Assembly: GCF_002165255.2 (NCBI RefSeq)
Contig: NZ_CP028561.1
Location: 2,728,001 to 2,792,000, forward strand
Length of the DNA stretch: 64,000 nucleotides
Source of the DNA: Acinetobacter sp. WCHA45
Lineage (GTDB): Bacteria > Pseudomonadota > Gammaproteobacteria > Pseudomonadales > Moraxellaceae
Reading direction: 5' to 3'
Shown here: positions 54,041 to 63,464 of the stretch, one piece after another
Layout of the letters: each line of letters starts with the position of its first letter
How positions within the stretch are numbered: the stretch's first letter is position 1
Notes under the pieces: model-generated
The model's input: only the letters and a program-made list of their open reading frames with translations
Told to the model about the DNA's origin: nothing
The model's database searches: none
Program-made: the position numbers and the translations under genes

Positions 54041-55706
54041 CTGTTTTTCCTAATAATATTTTCAACAAACCTTGTGTTGATGCATCAAATTTAAAGAGAT
54101 CATCCTGTTCACGGTTCAAAATCGGTAACAGCTGATTGGCAATTTCTTTGCCTTTTTCAACGCCCCATTGATCAAAAGGGTTAATATTCCACAACACCGA
54201 CTGCACAAAAACCTTATGTTCATACATCGCAATCAGCATCCCTAAGCTATAAGGGTTCAACTCTTTGAGTAAAATAGTGGAGCTAGGTTGATTGCCTTCA
54301 TATTGTTTATAGGTTGGTAAATCTTCTAGCTCATCTGCTGCCAAGGCTTGATTCCCAAAGGCCAACAGGCGCGACTGTGCCAAACAGTTGGATAAAGCCA
54401 AATGATGCTGCTCAACCAATGCCTCTGCACTTTCGGCATAGGTAAATTGGTTTGCATTATAACGTTTTACAGGTGCAATAAAGTCACAACTAACGGAATG
54501 GGTACCCTGATGTAAAAGCTGATAAAAGGCATGCTGTGCATTGGGCCCAACCTCTCCCCAAACAATTGGGCAAGTGGCTGAACTGACCTTTTCTCCATTG
54601 CGTTGAATCGATTTCCCATTAGATTCCATTTCAAGCTGCTGCAAATAAGCTGCAAAATATTTGAGACGACCATCATACGGTAAAACTGCATGGGTCTGGA
54701 TATCCAGAAAATTGTTATTCCACGCGCCTAATAGCCCCATCAAAACAGGAATATTCTGCTGAAATGGTGCGGATTGAAAATGCTGGTCTATCGCATAAGC
54801 ACCTGCTAACAGTTGCTTAAATCCGTCAACACCAATGGTCAGGGCAATTGGTAAACCAATACATGACCACAGTGAATAACGACCGCCGACCCAATCCCAG
54901 AGCAACAGCTGTTTATCAGCAGCAATGCCCCACTCTGTCATCTTGTCAGGCTTAGTCGAAACCCCGATAAAATGATTTTGCAGAATCTTGTCATTATGCC
55001 CCAATGCTTTTTCCAACCATTGTCGTACTGTTTGGGCATTGGACAAAGTATCAATCGTACCAAACGATTTTGAAGAAATAATAAATAAAGTCGTCTCAGG
55101 TCGAAGCTGATGCAGTAGCTCAGAAAGCTGGCTCCCATCCATCGTTGAAACAAAATGTACAGTTAAAGGTTTGGCGGTTTTTACCTTAAAATCAGAAAGC
55201 GCATGCGTAACCATCAATGGGCCTAAATCAGACCCACCCACGCCAATATTGACGACATCCTGAATCACCTCACCCGTCGCACCACGATACTGCCCTGCAT
55301 GGATTTTATCCACCAAGGCATACATACGTTCTAGCTGCTGCTGTACCAGTTGATTGACTTCGGAAAAATCTGAACCCGATTGAGGTAAACGCAAAGCCCA
55401 ATGCATCGCTGCACGATGTTCTGTATAGTTAATCTGCTCAGATGAAAACAGTGTTTTGATCCACCGTTTTAAATCTTGTGCCTGCGCTAAATCCACTAAG
55501 CTATTTAAAATCGTTTGATCAATACGATGCTTACTAAAGTCCAAAACAATTTGGTCATACTCAACCGAAAAACGTTTAAAGCGTGCAGAATCTGCTGCAA
55601 ATAATGTATTTAGATGAACCTCTTTAAATTGCTGTTGTAAAGATATCAGGTGCTCCACGACGGAAGCCTGCTCTTTTACAGCAAAAGGCTGAATCTGCTC
55701 GATCAT
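54033..55706 (-). CDS. gpi: Glucose-6-phosphate isomerase
   Basis: 557 residues. PGI signatures: [15 protein letters not shown] and [17 protein letters not shown] in the first domain, [16 protein letters not shown] in the middle, and [20 protein letters not shown] with [12 protein letters not shown] at the end. It interconverts glucose 6-phosphate and fructose 6-phosphate and sits as usual between ugd and galE, 2 bp after ugd. Confidence 0.95.
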   Translation of the reverse strand: MIEQIQPFAVKEQASVVEHLISLQQQFKEVHLNTLFAADSARFKRFSVEYDQIVLDFSKHRIDQTILNSLVDLAQAQDLKRWIKTLFSSEQINYTEHRAAMHWALRLPQSGSDFSEVNQLVQQQLERMYALVDKIHAGQYRGATGEVIQDVVNIGVGGSDLGPLMVTHALSDFKVKTAKPLTVHFVSTMDGSQLSELLHQLRPETTLFIISSKSFGTIDTLSNAQTVRQWLEKALGHNDKILQNHFIGVSTKPDKMTEWGIAADKQLLLWDWVGGRYSLWSCIGLPIALTIGVDGFKQLLAGAYAIDQHFQSAPFQQNIPVLMGLLGAWNNNFLDIQTHAVLPYDGRLKYFAAYLQQLEMESNGKSIQRNGEKVSSATCPIVWGEVGPNAQHAFYQLLHQGTHSVSCDFIAPVKRYNANQFTYAESAEALVEQHHLALSNCLAQSRLLAFGNQALAADELEDLPTYKQYEGNQPSSTILLKELNPYSLGMLIAMYEHKVFVQSVLWNINPFDQWGVEKGKEIANQLLPILNREQDDLFKFDASTQGLLKILLGKTDG

Positions 55707-55708
55707 CT

Positions 55709-56968
55709 TTAACGTCCCACGCCCATATATGCAAAACCTTGTGCTTTGACATAGTCAGGATCATAAATATTGCGACCATCCAAAATTAAAGGATGCCTCA
55801 TCAACTGTTCAAGCTGCTTAAATTCTGGACTCCAGTATTGTTTCCAAGCCGTAAGTACACAAAGACCATGCACATCTTTTACCGCATCATACTGATTTTC
55901 ACAAAGAATCAGATCGTCACGTTGACCATACATTAGCTTTATTTCATCTAAAGCTTGAGGATCATGAAGATGAACCTTTACCCCTTGCGCCCAGAGTGCT
56001 GCAAGCATTTGGTGAATAGGTGATTGCTGAATACTTGAGGTATTTTCTTTAAAAGAAGCACCCCAAATTGCAACAGATTTTCCCTGTAAATCCCCATGAT
56101 AATAGTTCCAAAACTTACGGAACAGGATTTCTTTTTGTTGCTCATTAATTTGCCACACTTGTGCAAGCAATTGGCTTTTCACGCCTGTATTTGCAACTGT
56201 ATTAGAGAGTGTCAGAATATCATGAGAAAAATTTTCACCGCCAAAACCAGCACCAGGGGCTAAGTAAGCTGAACCAATACGGTTATCCGCTGCCATACCC
56301 TGACGTACTGATGCAATATCAATCCCAAGTTTCTCAGCAACCACAGCCAAATCATTGATATAACTGATCCGTGTTGCCAACATGCCTGAGATACTCAGTT
56401 TGGTAAACTCAGCATCTAGAATCGGCATAAATAGATATTGCTGCGCCAAAGGGAAAAAAGGACGAAGTAATTCTTTGACTTTGGTCTGAACATTAGCTTG
56501 AGTACATCCCACGATCAACTGCTTAGCTTGGGTCAAACTCTGTAACGCATTTCCCTCTTGGATGGTATCTGGTAAATAGACCCAGTCATCTTCAGAAAGG
56601 ATTTGTTGAAACTGCTCAGTCCCATGTAAACCAAAGGTGGATGCATTGATCATCAGTTTAGGATGAATAATCGGACGCTGTTTTAGTGATGCTAACAGTT
56701 GAAAAACTTGTTGCTCTTGGGTTTGATTAAAACTAAATAAGTAGGCATCAATGTCTAAAGGAATACCATCCAGATCACGATAAATCAAAAATCCACTACT
56801 GAGTTGTTTTTCAAGTAAGCGACTGACATTTTCATCATGAAAAGAATATTGCTGACCACTTTCATTTGGGTTGAGGTGGGAACACCAATATACAAAATGC
56901 CCAGATTCAGACAATAATGCAGACATCACGCCTGCATATAATGTATTGCCAAAGATTGCAACTTTCAT
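55709..56968 (-). CDS. ugd: UDP-glucose 6-dehydrogenase family protein, atypical active site
   Basis: 419 residues in UDP-glucose/GDP-mannose dehydrogenase layout: N-terminal NAD domain, central helix, C-terminal UDP domain ([29 protein letters not shown]). Two deviations: the NAD loop reads IFGNTLYAG rather than GxGYVG, and the segment that normally reads GFGGSCFPKD reads [10 protein letters not shown], so Asn246 stands where the catalytic Cys is expected and the following Lys is His. Gene order says Ugd (UDP-glucuronate synthesis); the sequence leaves activity in doubt unless this is a lineage-wide variant. Confidence 0.82.
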   Translation of the reverse strand: MKVAIFGNTLYAGVMSALLSESGHFVYWCSHLNPNESGQQYSFHDENVSRLLEKQLSSGFLIYRDLDGIPLDIDAYLFSFNQTQEQQVFQLLASLKQRPIIHPKLMINASTFGLHGTEQFQQILSEDDWVYLPDTIQEGNALQSLTQAKQLIVGCTQANVQTKVKELLRPFFPLAQQYLFMPILDAEFTKLSISGMLATRISYINDLAVVAEKLGIDIASVRQGMAADNRIGSAYLAPGAGFGGENFSHDILTLSNTVANTGVKSQLLAQVWQINEQQKEILFRKFWNYYHGDLQGKSVAIWGASFKENTSSIQQSPIHQMLAALWAQGVKVHLHDPQALDEIKLMYGQRDDLILCENQYDAVKDVHGLCVLTAWKQYWSPEFKQLEQLMRHPLILDGRNIYDPDYVKAQGFAYMGVGR

Positions 56969-56985
56969 AACTACACGCCCTAAAA

Positions 56986-57861
56986 CTATAGGACTAATTC
57001 TTGGATTAAGCCCTTAAACTCTGCGCCCAATTTTGGATGCTCGATACCATAGTGTAATACAGCTTTTAAATATCCAAGCTTACTACCACAATCAAAGGTT
57101 TGTCCCTTCATACGGTAGGCTTCCACAGTTTCTGATTGCTGCAATGCTGCAATCGCATCCGTGAGTTGGATTTCATTCCCTGCCCCACGGGGTGTATCTG
57201 CTAATAGACCCATAATCTGAGCGGGTAAAATATAACGTCCCACCACTGATAAATTTGAAGGAGCTGTGCCGACAGCAGGCTTTTCAACAATGCCCTGCAT
57301 CGTAATACTTTCACCTTCGTTCGGTGTAACTGCAACATCCACAATACCATATTGATCGACTAGATGATCAGGCACCGCTTCTACCATGATTTGTGCTGCT
57401 TGCGACTGTTCAAAACGCTGAATCATGAGTGACAAATCATTATCACAGCTTTGATTCTTGACCAGTACATCAGGCAATAACACCGCAAAAGCTTCATCGC
57501 CCACGATATCTTTCGCACACAATACCGCATGACCTAGTCCTAGGGGTTGTGGTTGGCGTACACTGACCACACTGACATGCTTCGGTAAAATATCAGTAAT
57601 TTCTTTCAGCAGGTCAAATTTCTTTTTTTGTTCTAAAGTTGTTTCAAGCTCAAAATTACGATCAAAATAGTTTTCAATTGAAGCTTTTGAGGAATGAGTG
57701 ACCAAAATAATTTGTTCAATACCCGCTTCAACCGCTTCTCGTACTACATACTCAATTGCTGGACGATCGACTACCGTCACCATTTCCTTTGGAATGGATT
57801 TACTTGCTGGTAAAAAACGAGTGCCTAAACCTGCGACGGGTAAAATTGCTTTTTTGATCAT
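56986..57861 (-). CDS. galU: UTP-glucose-1-phosphate uridylyltransferase
   Basis: 291 residues. Nucleotide-binding start LPVAGLGTRFLPASKSIPKE with the activating Lys, EYVVREAVEAGIEQI, and VEKPAVGTAPSNLSVVGRYI. It makes UDP-glucose for galE and ugd downstream. 17 bp before ugd, 11 bp after the dehydratase gene. Confidence 0.95.
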   Translation of the reverse strand: MIKKAILPVAGLGTRFLPASKSIPKEMVTVVDRPAIEYVVREAVEAGIEQIILVTHSSKASIENYFDRNFELETTLEQKKKFDLLKEITDILPKHVSVVSVRQPQPLGLGHAVLCAKDIVGDEAFAVLLPDVLVKNQSCDNDLSLMIQRFEQSQAAQIMVEAVPDHLVDQYGIVDVAVTPNEGESITMQGIVEKPAVGTAPSNLSVVGRYILPAQIMGLLADTPRGAGNEIQLTDAIAALQQSETVEAYRMKGQTFDCGSKLGYLKAVLHYGIEHPKLGAEFKGLIQELVL

Positions 57862-57872
57862 ACAATACTCTC

Positions 57873-59753
57873 TTAATTAACTCGTACTTCGCCGCTACGT
57901 TTATAGCCATCAACATAATATTCTAACTGACTTAAAGCCCAATCTACATCATGATCTACTGCAGTCATTTGATTGATTCGACTGAATACAGACTGAATCT
58001 CTTGTAACGGATAATGCTTTTCAAAAGAACGTAAAATACGAGTATGCTCGGTATAATCTGTGTTATCTTGATCAATGAGTAGTTCCTCGTAAAGTTTTTC
58101 TCCCGGACGTAAACCACTATAAGCGATTTCAATATCACCATCCGTTGTATTTGCTTCTCGAACTTTTAAACCACTTAAAGCGATCATTTGTCGTGCTAAA
58201 TCCTGAATTCGAACAGGTTCACCCATATCAAGTAAGAACACATCACCACCTGAACCTAATGCCCCAGCTTGAATGACTAACTGAGAAGCTTCAGGAATCG
58301 TCATAAAATAACGTGTTACATCAGGATGAGTCACCGTAATTGGGCCACCTTTTGCAATCTGCTGTCTAAATAAAGGTACAACTGAACCTGATGAACCTAA
58401 TACATTTCCGAAACGTACGATACTGATCTGAGTATTTGGTTTCGTTTCAGCCACGGCTTGACAATACAATTCCGCCATCCGTTTCGATGCACCCATGACA
58501 TTCGTCGGTCTAACCGCTTTATCCGTTGAAATCAATACAAAGGTTTCCACGCCTTTTTTTACAGCGGCATTTAAACTATTTGCGGTTCCAATTGCATTAT
58601 TTTTTAATCCAGCAATTGGATTACACTCAACCAATGGAACATGTTTATAAGCGGCGGCATGATAGACTGTCTGCACATGATATTGTTCAATGATACGTTC
58701 TAATTTTTGTTGATCTTGTACAGTCCCTAAAATGGGAACAATGTCGCAACTGGCAGTTTGCCTTAACTCTTTATCAATATCATATAATGCAAACTCAGTT
58801 AATTCATATAAAACCAGCATTTTAGGTTGATTTTTTATGATTTGTCGACAAAGCTCTGAACCAATGGATCCACCAGCACCTGTCACCATAACAATTTTAT
58901 TTTGAATATTTTTAGCCAATAAATGGGCAATAGGTGGAACAGGATCTCGTCCTAAAAGGTCGATAATATCAACCTCACGGATATCTGAAACTCGAATATC
59001 ACCATCAACAAGTTTAGTGAGCCCTGGCAGTTCTGTGACTTTCACAAACGCTGGTTCTAGTTGTTGAATAATTTCACTTTTTCGTACACGCCCCACAGAA
59101 GGTAAAGCAAGTAAGATTTCATCTATCTTATATTTTTTAAAATTCCGCAGTGCTTTCGCAGTAGAATAAACTTTTAAGCCACCTACAATTTGATCTTGTA
59201 ATGAAACTTTATCATCAATAAAGAAAACTGGCGTATGGTCATCTGAGCGATGTAAAGCTGCTGCGATTTGCTGACCAGCATCACCTGCACCATAGATTGC
59301 AACCCTTTTACAGCCCCCATGTGTGTGCAATGTTGCTTTCACAATAAAACGAATAAATGCTCGACTGCACCATATCCATGCAAACATCATAAAGCCAAAC
59401 ATAAATGGAATCGACATCGGAATATATGCATGACTAAATGCATTAAATCCATACAGTATTATCATCATACTGCATACAGCAAATGCCAGTTTGATGATAA
59501 AGACTTCATCAAATGTTCGAACAATAAAATGATAAACGCCTGTCAACAATAAGCTAATAATTGAAAGAAATGTGATTAAAATTACACCGTGGTTAAGCCC
59601 AGGTATAACTTCTGCTCCTAAATCAAATAAGCGAATGACATAACACAGCCATAGGATTACAGGAAAAGCAAATAAATCTAAAAGGACAAGAAAAGCTTGT
59701 TTAAAAAGCCTTGGTGCTAATGAAAACTTTTGTATTATTGCCTTAATAAACAT
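57873..59753 (-). CDS. gdr: WbpM/FlaA1-like UDP-GlcNAc 4,6-dehydratase (membrane)
   Basis: 626 residues. Four N-terminal membrane segments (to about residue 135), a first Rossmann-like domain (KRVAIYGAGDAGQQIAAALH), then the dehydratase domain: VTGAGGSIGSELCRQ near 305, AAAYKHVPLVE and the Ser-Met-Lys-type site in VMGASKRMAELYCQA. It makes the UDP-4-keto-6-deoxy-HexNAc that is reduced to D-FucNAc or D-QuiNAc by the reductase at 61323. Common last variable gene of such clusters (wbpM in Pseudomonas). Confidence 0.9.
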   Translation of the reverse strand: MFIKAIIQKFSLAPRLFKQAFLVLLDLFAFPVILWLCYVIRLFDLGAEVIPGLNHGVILITFLSIISLLLTGVYHFIVRTFDEVFIIKLAFAVCSMMIILYGFNAFSHAYIPMSIPFMFGFMMFAWIWCSRAFIRFIVKATLHTHGGCKRVAIYGAGDAGQQIAAALHRSDDHTPVFFIDDKVSLQDQIVGGLKVYSTAKALRNFKKYKIDEILLALPSVGRVRKSEIIQQLEPAFVKVTELPGLTKLVDGDIRVSDIREVDIIDLLGRDPVPPIAHLLAKNIQNKIVMVTGAGGSIGSELCRQIIKNQPKMLVLYELTEFALYDIDKELRQTASCDIVPILGTVQDQQKLERIIEQYHVQTVYHAAAYKHVPLVECNPIAGLKNNAIGTANSLNAAVKKGVETFVLISTDKAVRPTNVMGASKRMAELYCQAVAETKPNTQISIVRFGNVLGSSGSVVPLFRQQIAKGGPITVTHPDVTRYFMTIPEASQLVIQAGALGSGGDVFLLDMGEPVRIQDLARQMIALSGLKVREANTTDGDIEIAYSGLRPGEKLYEELLIDQDNTDYTEHTRILRSFEKHYPLQEIQSVFSRINQMTAVDHDVDWALSQLEYYVDGYKRSGEVRVN

Positions 59754-59784
59754 TAAATATCTTCTTAATCAAATTTATGAATTT

Positions 59785-60327
59785 TTAGCCTGCTACAATA
59801 GTGCCAGCCTTTAAAAAAGAGAGAGGGGCTATTTTCGTACCACCAGTTACCTTAACTCCAATGCTTAAATGGGCACACGAACCAATTTCTACATCATGAT
59901 CAATTAAAGTCCCGAGATTTAAAATAGCTCCGCTTTGAATTTTTACTGCCGCACCGACTACACAACCAGCCATAATAATTACACCATCCGCTACCTTTAC
60001 ACTTGAACAAAGGATAGAGGTAGGGTCTATAACAGAGGCTAACGGTATATTTAATTCATCTAATATCTTATACCATTTGTGTCTTAATCCATTATTCCCT
60101 ACGGCAACAATTGCTTGATAAGCATATAAATTTAGCTCACTTAGGTTCAAAATATCTGAGATAATCTTATAATTATTTATTTCTGTTGTACTAGGCCAAC
60201 TATCATCAACAAAAAAAATTTCGTGCCAAATACCTAGCGACGTTGCCACTTCCGCAACGGATTTCCCAAAACCACCAGCCCCTAAAATCAGTAAATTTGG
60301 CTTGTTTTTATTATTCATTAGAAGCAC
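59785..60327 (-). CDS. NeuD-like sugar O/N-acyltransferase, short C-terminus
   Basis: 180 residues. N-terminal Rossmann-like PglD/NeuD domain (NLLILGAGGFGKSVAEVATS) and a left-handed beta-helix of hexapeptide repeats (GVIIMAGCVVGAAVKIQSGA, then LNLGTLIDHDVEIGSCAHLS) with the catalytic His in IDHD. It ends at FLKAGTIVAG, about 25-30 residues earlier than usual, before the last coil. It overlaps the initiating transferase gene by 17 bp. It probably acetylates a nucleotide-linked or glycan sugar of this polysaccharide. Confidence 0.78.
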   Translation of the reverse strand: MLLMNNKNKPNLLILGAGGFGKSVAEVATSLGIWHEIFFVDDSWPSTTEINNYKIISDILNLSELNLYAYQAIVAVGNNGLRHKWYKILDELNIPLASVIDPTSILCSSVKVADGVIIMAGCVVGAAVKIQSGAILNLGTLIDHDVEIGSCAHLSIGVKVTGGTKIAPLSFLKAGTIVAG

Positions 60328-61315
60328 CAGCTTTCAAATATATCGTGACTAATATTAATGGGAGATAAGCAACCAATACACCAAACTCAGGATAATTAAA
60401 TTCTGTATTTACTGTCCAGTATGCGACAGGCAATAGCCAAAGAATATTAACCAAAGCAACTGCTATTGTTACGGGGGTATGGCTACTAAGTTTCCTAGAT
60501 AAAATTTGGTATGCATGACTACGATGAGCATCGTACATTTTATAACCACCCAACACTCGACGTATCAGTGTAAAAGTAGCATCTACGATGAATACACCTA
60601 AACAAATAATCCAAGCGCAAAATAAAGCTAAATTTTCTTTGAGTGCTATTAACGCTAAGATACCTAGTGTCAAGCCAAGGAAACCACTACAAGCATCCCC
60701 CATAAAAATCTTAGCTTTTGGAAAATTCCAGAGTAAAAAACCAAATGCGCATGCGGACAATAACCAGAGTATTTCTATATTTAATTGGAGGTTAAATATA
60801 AAATAAATTACAGACATGCTCATCAGCGTTGTGATCGCTTCAACACTAGCAATGCCATTAATTCCATCCATGAAATTATACAAGTTCAGTAGCCAAACTA
60901 AAAAAAGAACCGCAATTATATTTGCACTAAAACCTAACAAAAAATTATTAAAAATTTTTACTTCTGAAAAACCACCCAAGCTAACCACAACTCCTATAGC
61001 CACCATAAAGTGAATTGCTAAGCGGAGCATGGAGTTAATATGCCCATGATCATCTAAGAAACCTAACAAAGCGATTATGAAACCAGAAAAAATGAGAGTT
61101 AAACCAACGTGTTGAGATAAATGACCTAAGTAAATAAGTAACATTATTCCTACAATATAACTGACAACAACGGCAACACCTCCACCCCTAGGAGTAGGAA
61201 TGCTATGGGAGCTACGCTCATTTGGATTATCAATAATATTTCTCTTTAATGCATAAACCCTCATTAAATAGGTCAACATAAAAGTGAGCAAGAAAAAAAT
61301 AATAGCAAATACCAT
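60311..61315 (-). CDS. itrB: WbpL/ItrB-type initiating glycosyl-1-phosphate transferase
   Basis: 334 residues, ten or eleven membrane segments, MraY/WecA superfamily. Aspartates in LLGFLDDHG and NLYNFMDGINGIA, GDACSGFLG, and the cytoplasmic HRSHAYQ loop are the family's catalytic and UDP-sugar residues. It loads the first sugar (D-FucNAc- or D-QuiNAc-type 1-phosphate) on undecaprenyl phosphate. Overlaps the acetyltransferase gene and follows the reductase gene, as in Pseudomonas wbpL clusters. Confidence 0.9.
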   Translation of the reverse strand: MVFAIIFFLLTFMLTYLMRVYALKRNIIDNPNERSSHSIPTPRGGGVAVVVSYIVGIMLLIYLGHLSQHVGLTLIFSGFIIALLGFLDDHGHINSMLRLAIHFMVAIGVVVSLGGFSEVKIFNNFLLGFSANIIAVLFLVWLLNLYNFMDGINGIASVEAITTLMSMSVIYFIFNLQLNIEILWLLSACAFGFLLWNFPKAKIFMGDACSGFLGLTLGILALIALKENLALFCAWIICLGVFIVDATFTLIRRVLGGYKMYDAHRSHAYQILSRKLSSHTPVTIAVALVNILWLLPVAYWTVNTEFNYPEFGVLVAYLPLILVTIYLKAGASNE

Positions 61316-61322
61316 TGGTTTA

Positions 61323-62261
61323 TCACATTTCCCTAAACATTTTAATTAGGCTTTGTTCTGTTGAATATGGAGCTTTCCAACCTAAAACTTGCGTATTCTT
61401 TGAACTGTCCACAACTAACTCTGAGCATAAACGAGATGCCATTGCAGATCGACCAATAAGACCTGCGAGAAAACAAATAAGATACTTCGATATTGGTAAT
61501 ACAATTAACTTATTATTCTGCAAAAAAGCTAACTTCTCAAACAGTTGCTTCACAGAGATATCATCTTGGTCACTAGCTAAAAAGACTTGACCAACTGCAT
61601 TTGGATGTGTCATGCACACATGGATCAGGTCTGCTAAATTATACACGCTAACCATACTTCGTTTATTATCTAAACAACCAATTGGTAAGGGGATTTTCTT
61701 TGTCGCAAGAGATACCATACTCTTAAAATTAGCTTTTACATCTGGCCCATAAATCAAAACAGGTCGGATAATAACAACTTCTAAACCTGTTTCATCAGCC
61801 AATTTCATCAATGCTTGTTCGGCTTCGTATTTAGATAGACCATAGGGATCATCAGTACGAATTTGATCATCAGCGGTAAAAGGAGTTTGCTGGGTAGCCT
61901 CTTCACCATTTACCTTGATACTACTTAAATAGATAAAGCGTTTTACACCACTTTGAGCAGCTTTACGAGCAAGATTGAGTGTACCCTTGACATTAATTTG
62001 ACGGTATGCGTCTAAAGGAGAAGATTCTGTTTCATTCATTACATGCGCACGACCTGCACAGTGAATAATGACATCAACTTGCGATAAATCTATATGTTCT
62101 AAATCATCATTCAAATCAAAAACTATCGCTTTGATACTTCTTTTTGACTGTAAAGGCTGTTTTCTAGTTTGTGCCCATACATTATAAGATTCTTGGCTAG
62201 AAAAATAGCTACATAAATGCGAGCCGAGAAACCCATTAGCACCCGTAATTAAAAGATTCAT
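61323..62261 (-). CDS. fnr: WbpV-like 4-keto-6-deoxy-HexNAc reductase
   Basis: 312 residues from ATG 62261 (MNLLITGANGFLGSHLCSYF); a GTG at 62273 adjoining the previous stop is the alternative. SDR fold: TGANGFLG NAD motif, YLSSIKVNGEE and YGLSKYEAEQAL (Tyr-x-x-x-Lys). It reduces the product of the dehydratase at 57873 to UDP-D-FucNAc or UDP-D-QuiNAc, which the neighbouring itrB product uses. Which epimer cannot be told from sequence. Confidence 0.8.
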   Translation of the reverse strand: MNLLITGANGFLGSHLCSYFSSQESYNVWAQTRKQPLQSKRSIKAIVFDLNDDLEHIDLSQVDVIIHCAGRAHVMNETESSPLDAYRQINVKGTLNLARKAAQSGVKRFIYLSSIKVNGEEATQQTPFTADDQIRTDDPYGLSKYEAEQALMKLADETGLEVVIIRPVLIYGPDVKANFKSMVSLATKKIPLPIGCLDNKRSMVSVYNLADLIHVCMTHPNAVGQVFLASDQDDISVKQLFEKLAFLQNNKLIVLPISKYLICFLAGLIGRSAMASRLCSELVVDSSKNTQVLGWKAPYSTEQSLIKMFREM

Positions 62262-62273
62262 TATCGACACCAC

Positions 62274-63455
62274 TTAATTAATTTTCGCAATTATTTTTAA
62301 AATCTTATCCATTGCCACTTGCTCTGAATAATATTGTTCCAGAATAGCTCTAGAAGAGTTCAACTCTAGTTGGTGCCTACTCAAAACTATTTGATCCAAA
62401 ATAAAAGCCAGTTTGTTTTCATCATCAGGTGATGCAACCCACCCTATTTTATGAGTTCTAACCATGTCTGCTACTTCAGACTCTTGATCCATAATAGCCA
62501 GAATAGGTTTATCTGCAGCCATAGAAAAATAGGATTTGCTTGGTACACCCAACCCCAACATTCCTTCAGCTAAGGTTACTAATGCAATATCGCAAGCATT
62601 AAGACCTTTTGTTTTCTCTTGTTGATTTAAAGAACCATAATAACGAACATTCTCAGAGCCTATCGCTTGTATTTGATCCTTCAACTCAGAAACATAAGCT
62701 CCATTACCAATAAAAATAAATTTTGCCAAATGCAAATTTTCCATTTTTTTTATGGCATTTAAAATAATTCCTACACCTTGCATTCGACCGATATTTCCGA
62801 AGAATTGGAACACCGTAGTATCATCTTTATTCCAACTCAACTCTTTCAAGATTTGGTTATTCTGCTTAATCTCAATTCCAACATCCGATGGATCAATCCA
62901 ATTTTGTACAATCGTAATATTCTCTTTATTTGTTTTTTGGAAGATTAATTCTTTCATATCTCTCCCTATTACAATTACTTCATCGGCACTAGCGTAGATT
63001 TTATCAAATAACCACTTTGCAGTTTTATATAAAAAATTTTTCTCTTTCAAAATTTTTGCAGGGACTAAATTTTCTGGAAAAACATCATGAACAAGCAAAA
63101 CCCATTTAAAATTCAAAACTTTTTTAACGAAATAAAGTACAAAAAGTAGAAAAATAGGAGTCGTTCCTGTAAATACGATACTTCCTTTTTCCACCACTCT
63201 CAAAGTTTTTATTAAGAACTTAATCGATATTACTAATTCGTATAAAAATCTCTTAATAAGACTTCTTTTATCTGGCTCTTTTGCATTAATGTAGTGTGCA
63301 TTCGAATATTCAGGACAATTCAGATCTTTTTTTGCTATTAGAGTAAGGTCTATATCACTTTGCTCATTGAATGTTTCATACAATTTACCCAATAAATAAC
63401 CAGTTGTATTCTGATTCTGATGATAATATTCTGTGATTAAATAGACCTTCTTCAC
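62274..63455 (-). CDS. WbuB-like glycosyltransferase (L-FucNAc transferase candidate)
   Basis: 393 residues, GT-B fold, GT4 family. VYLITEYYHQNQNTTGYLLG start, FQFFGNIGRMQGVGIILNAI in the second domain and EGMLGLGVPSKSYFSMAADK with the GT4 E-x7-E-like site. It resembles WbuB/WbjE enzymes that add L-FucNAc. Nine bases after the fnlC-like gene, which makes the donor UDP-L-FucNAc, supporting that role. Confidence 0.8.
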   Translation of the reverse strand: MKKVYLITEYYHQNQNTTGYLLGKLYETFNEQSDIDLTLIAKKDLNCPEYSNAHYINAKEPDKRSLIKRFLYELVISIKFLIKTLRVVEKGSIVFTGTTPIFLLFVLYFVKKVLNFKWVLLVHDVFPENLVPAKILKEKNFLYKTAKWLFDKIYASADEVIVIGRDMKELIFQKTNKENITIVQNWIDPSDVGIEIKQNNQILKELSWNKDDTTVFQFFGNIGRMQGVGIILNAIKKMENLHLAKFIFIGNGAYVSELKDQIQAIGSENVRYYGSLNQQEKTKGLNACDIALVTLAEGMLGLGVPSKSYFSMAADKPILAIMDQESEVADMVRTHKIGWVASPDDENKLAFILDQIVLSRHQLELNSSRAILEQYYSEQVAMDKILKIIAKIN

Positions 63456-63464
63456 CTTACAACC

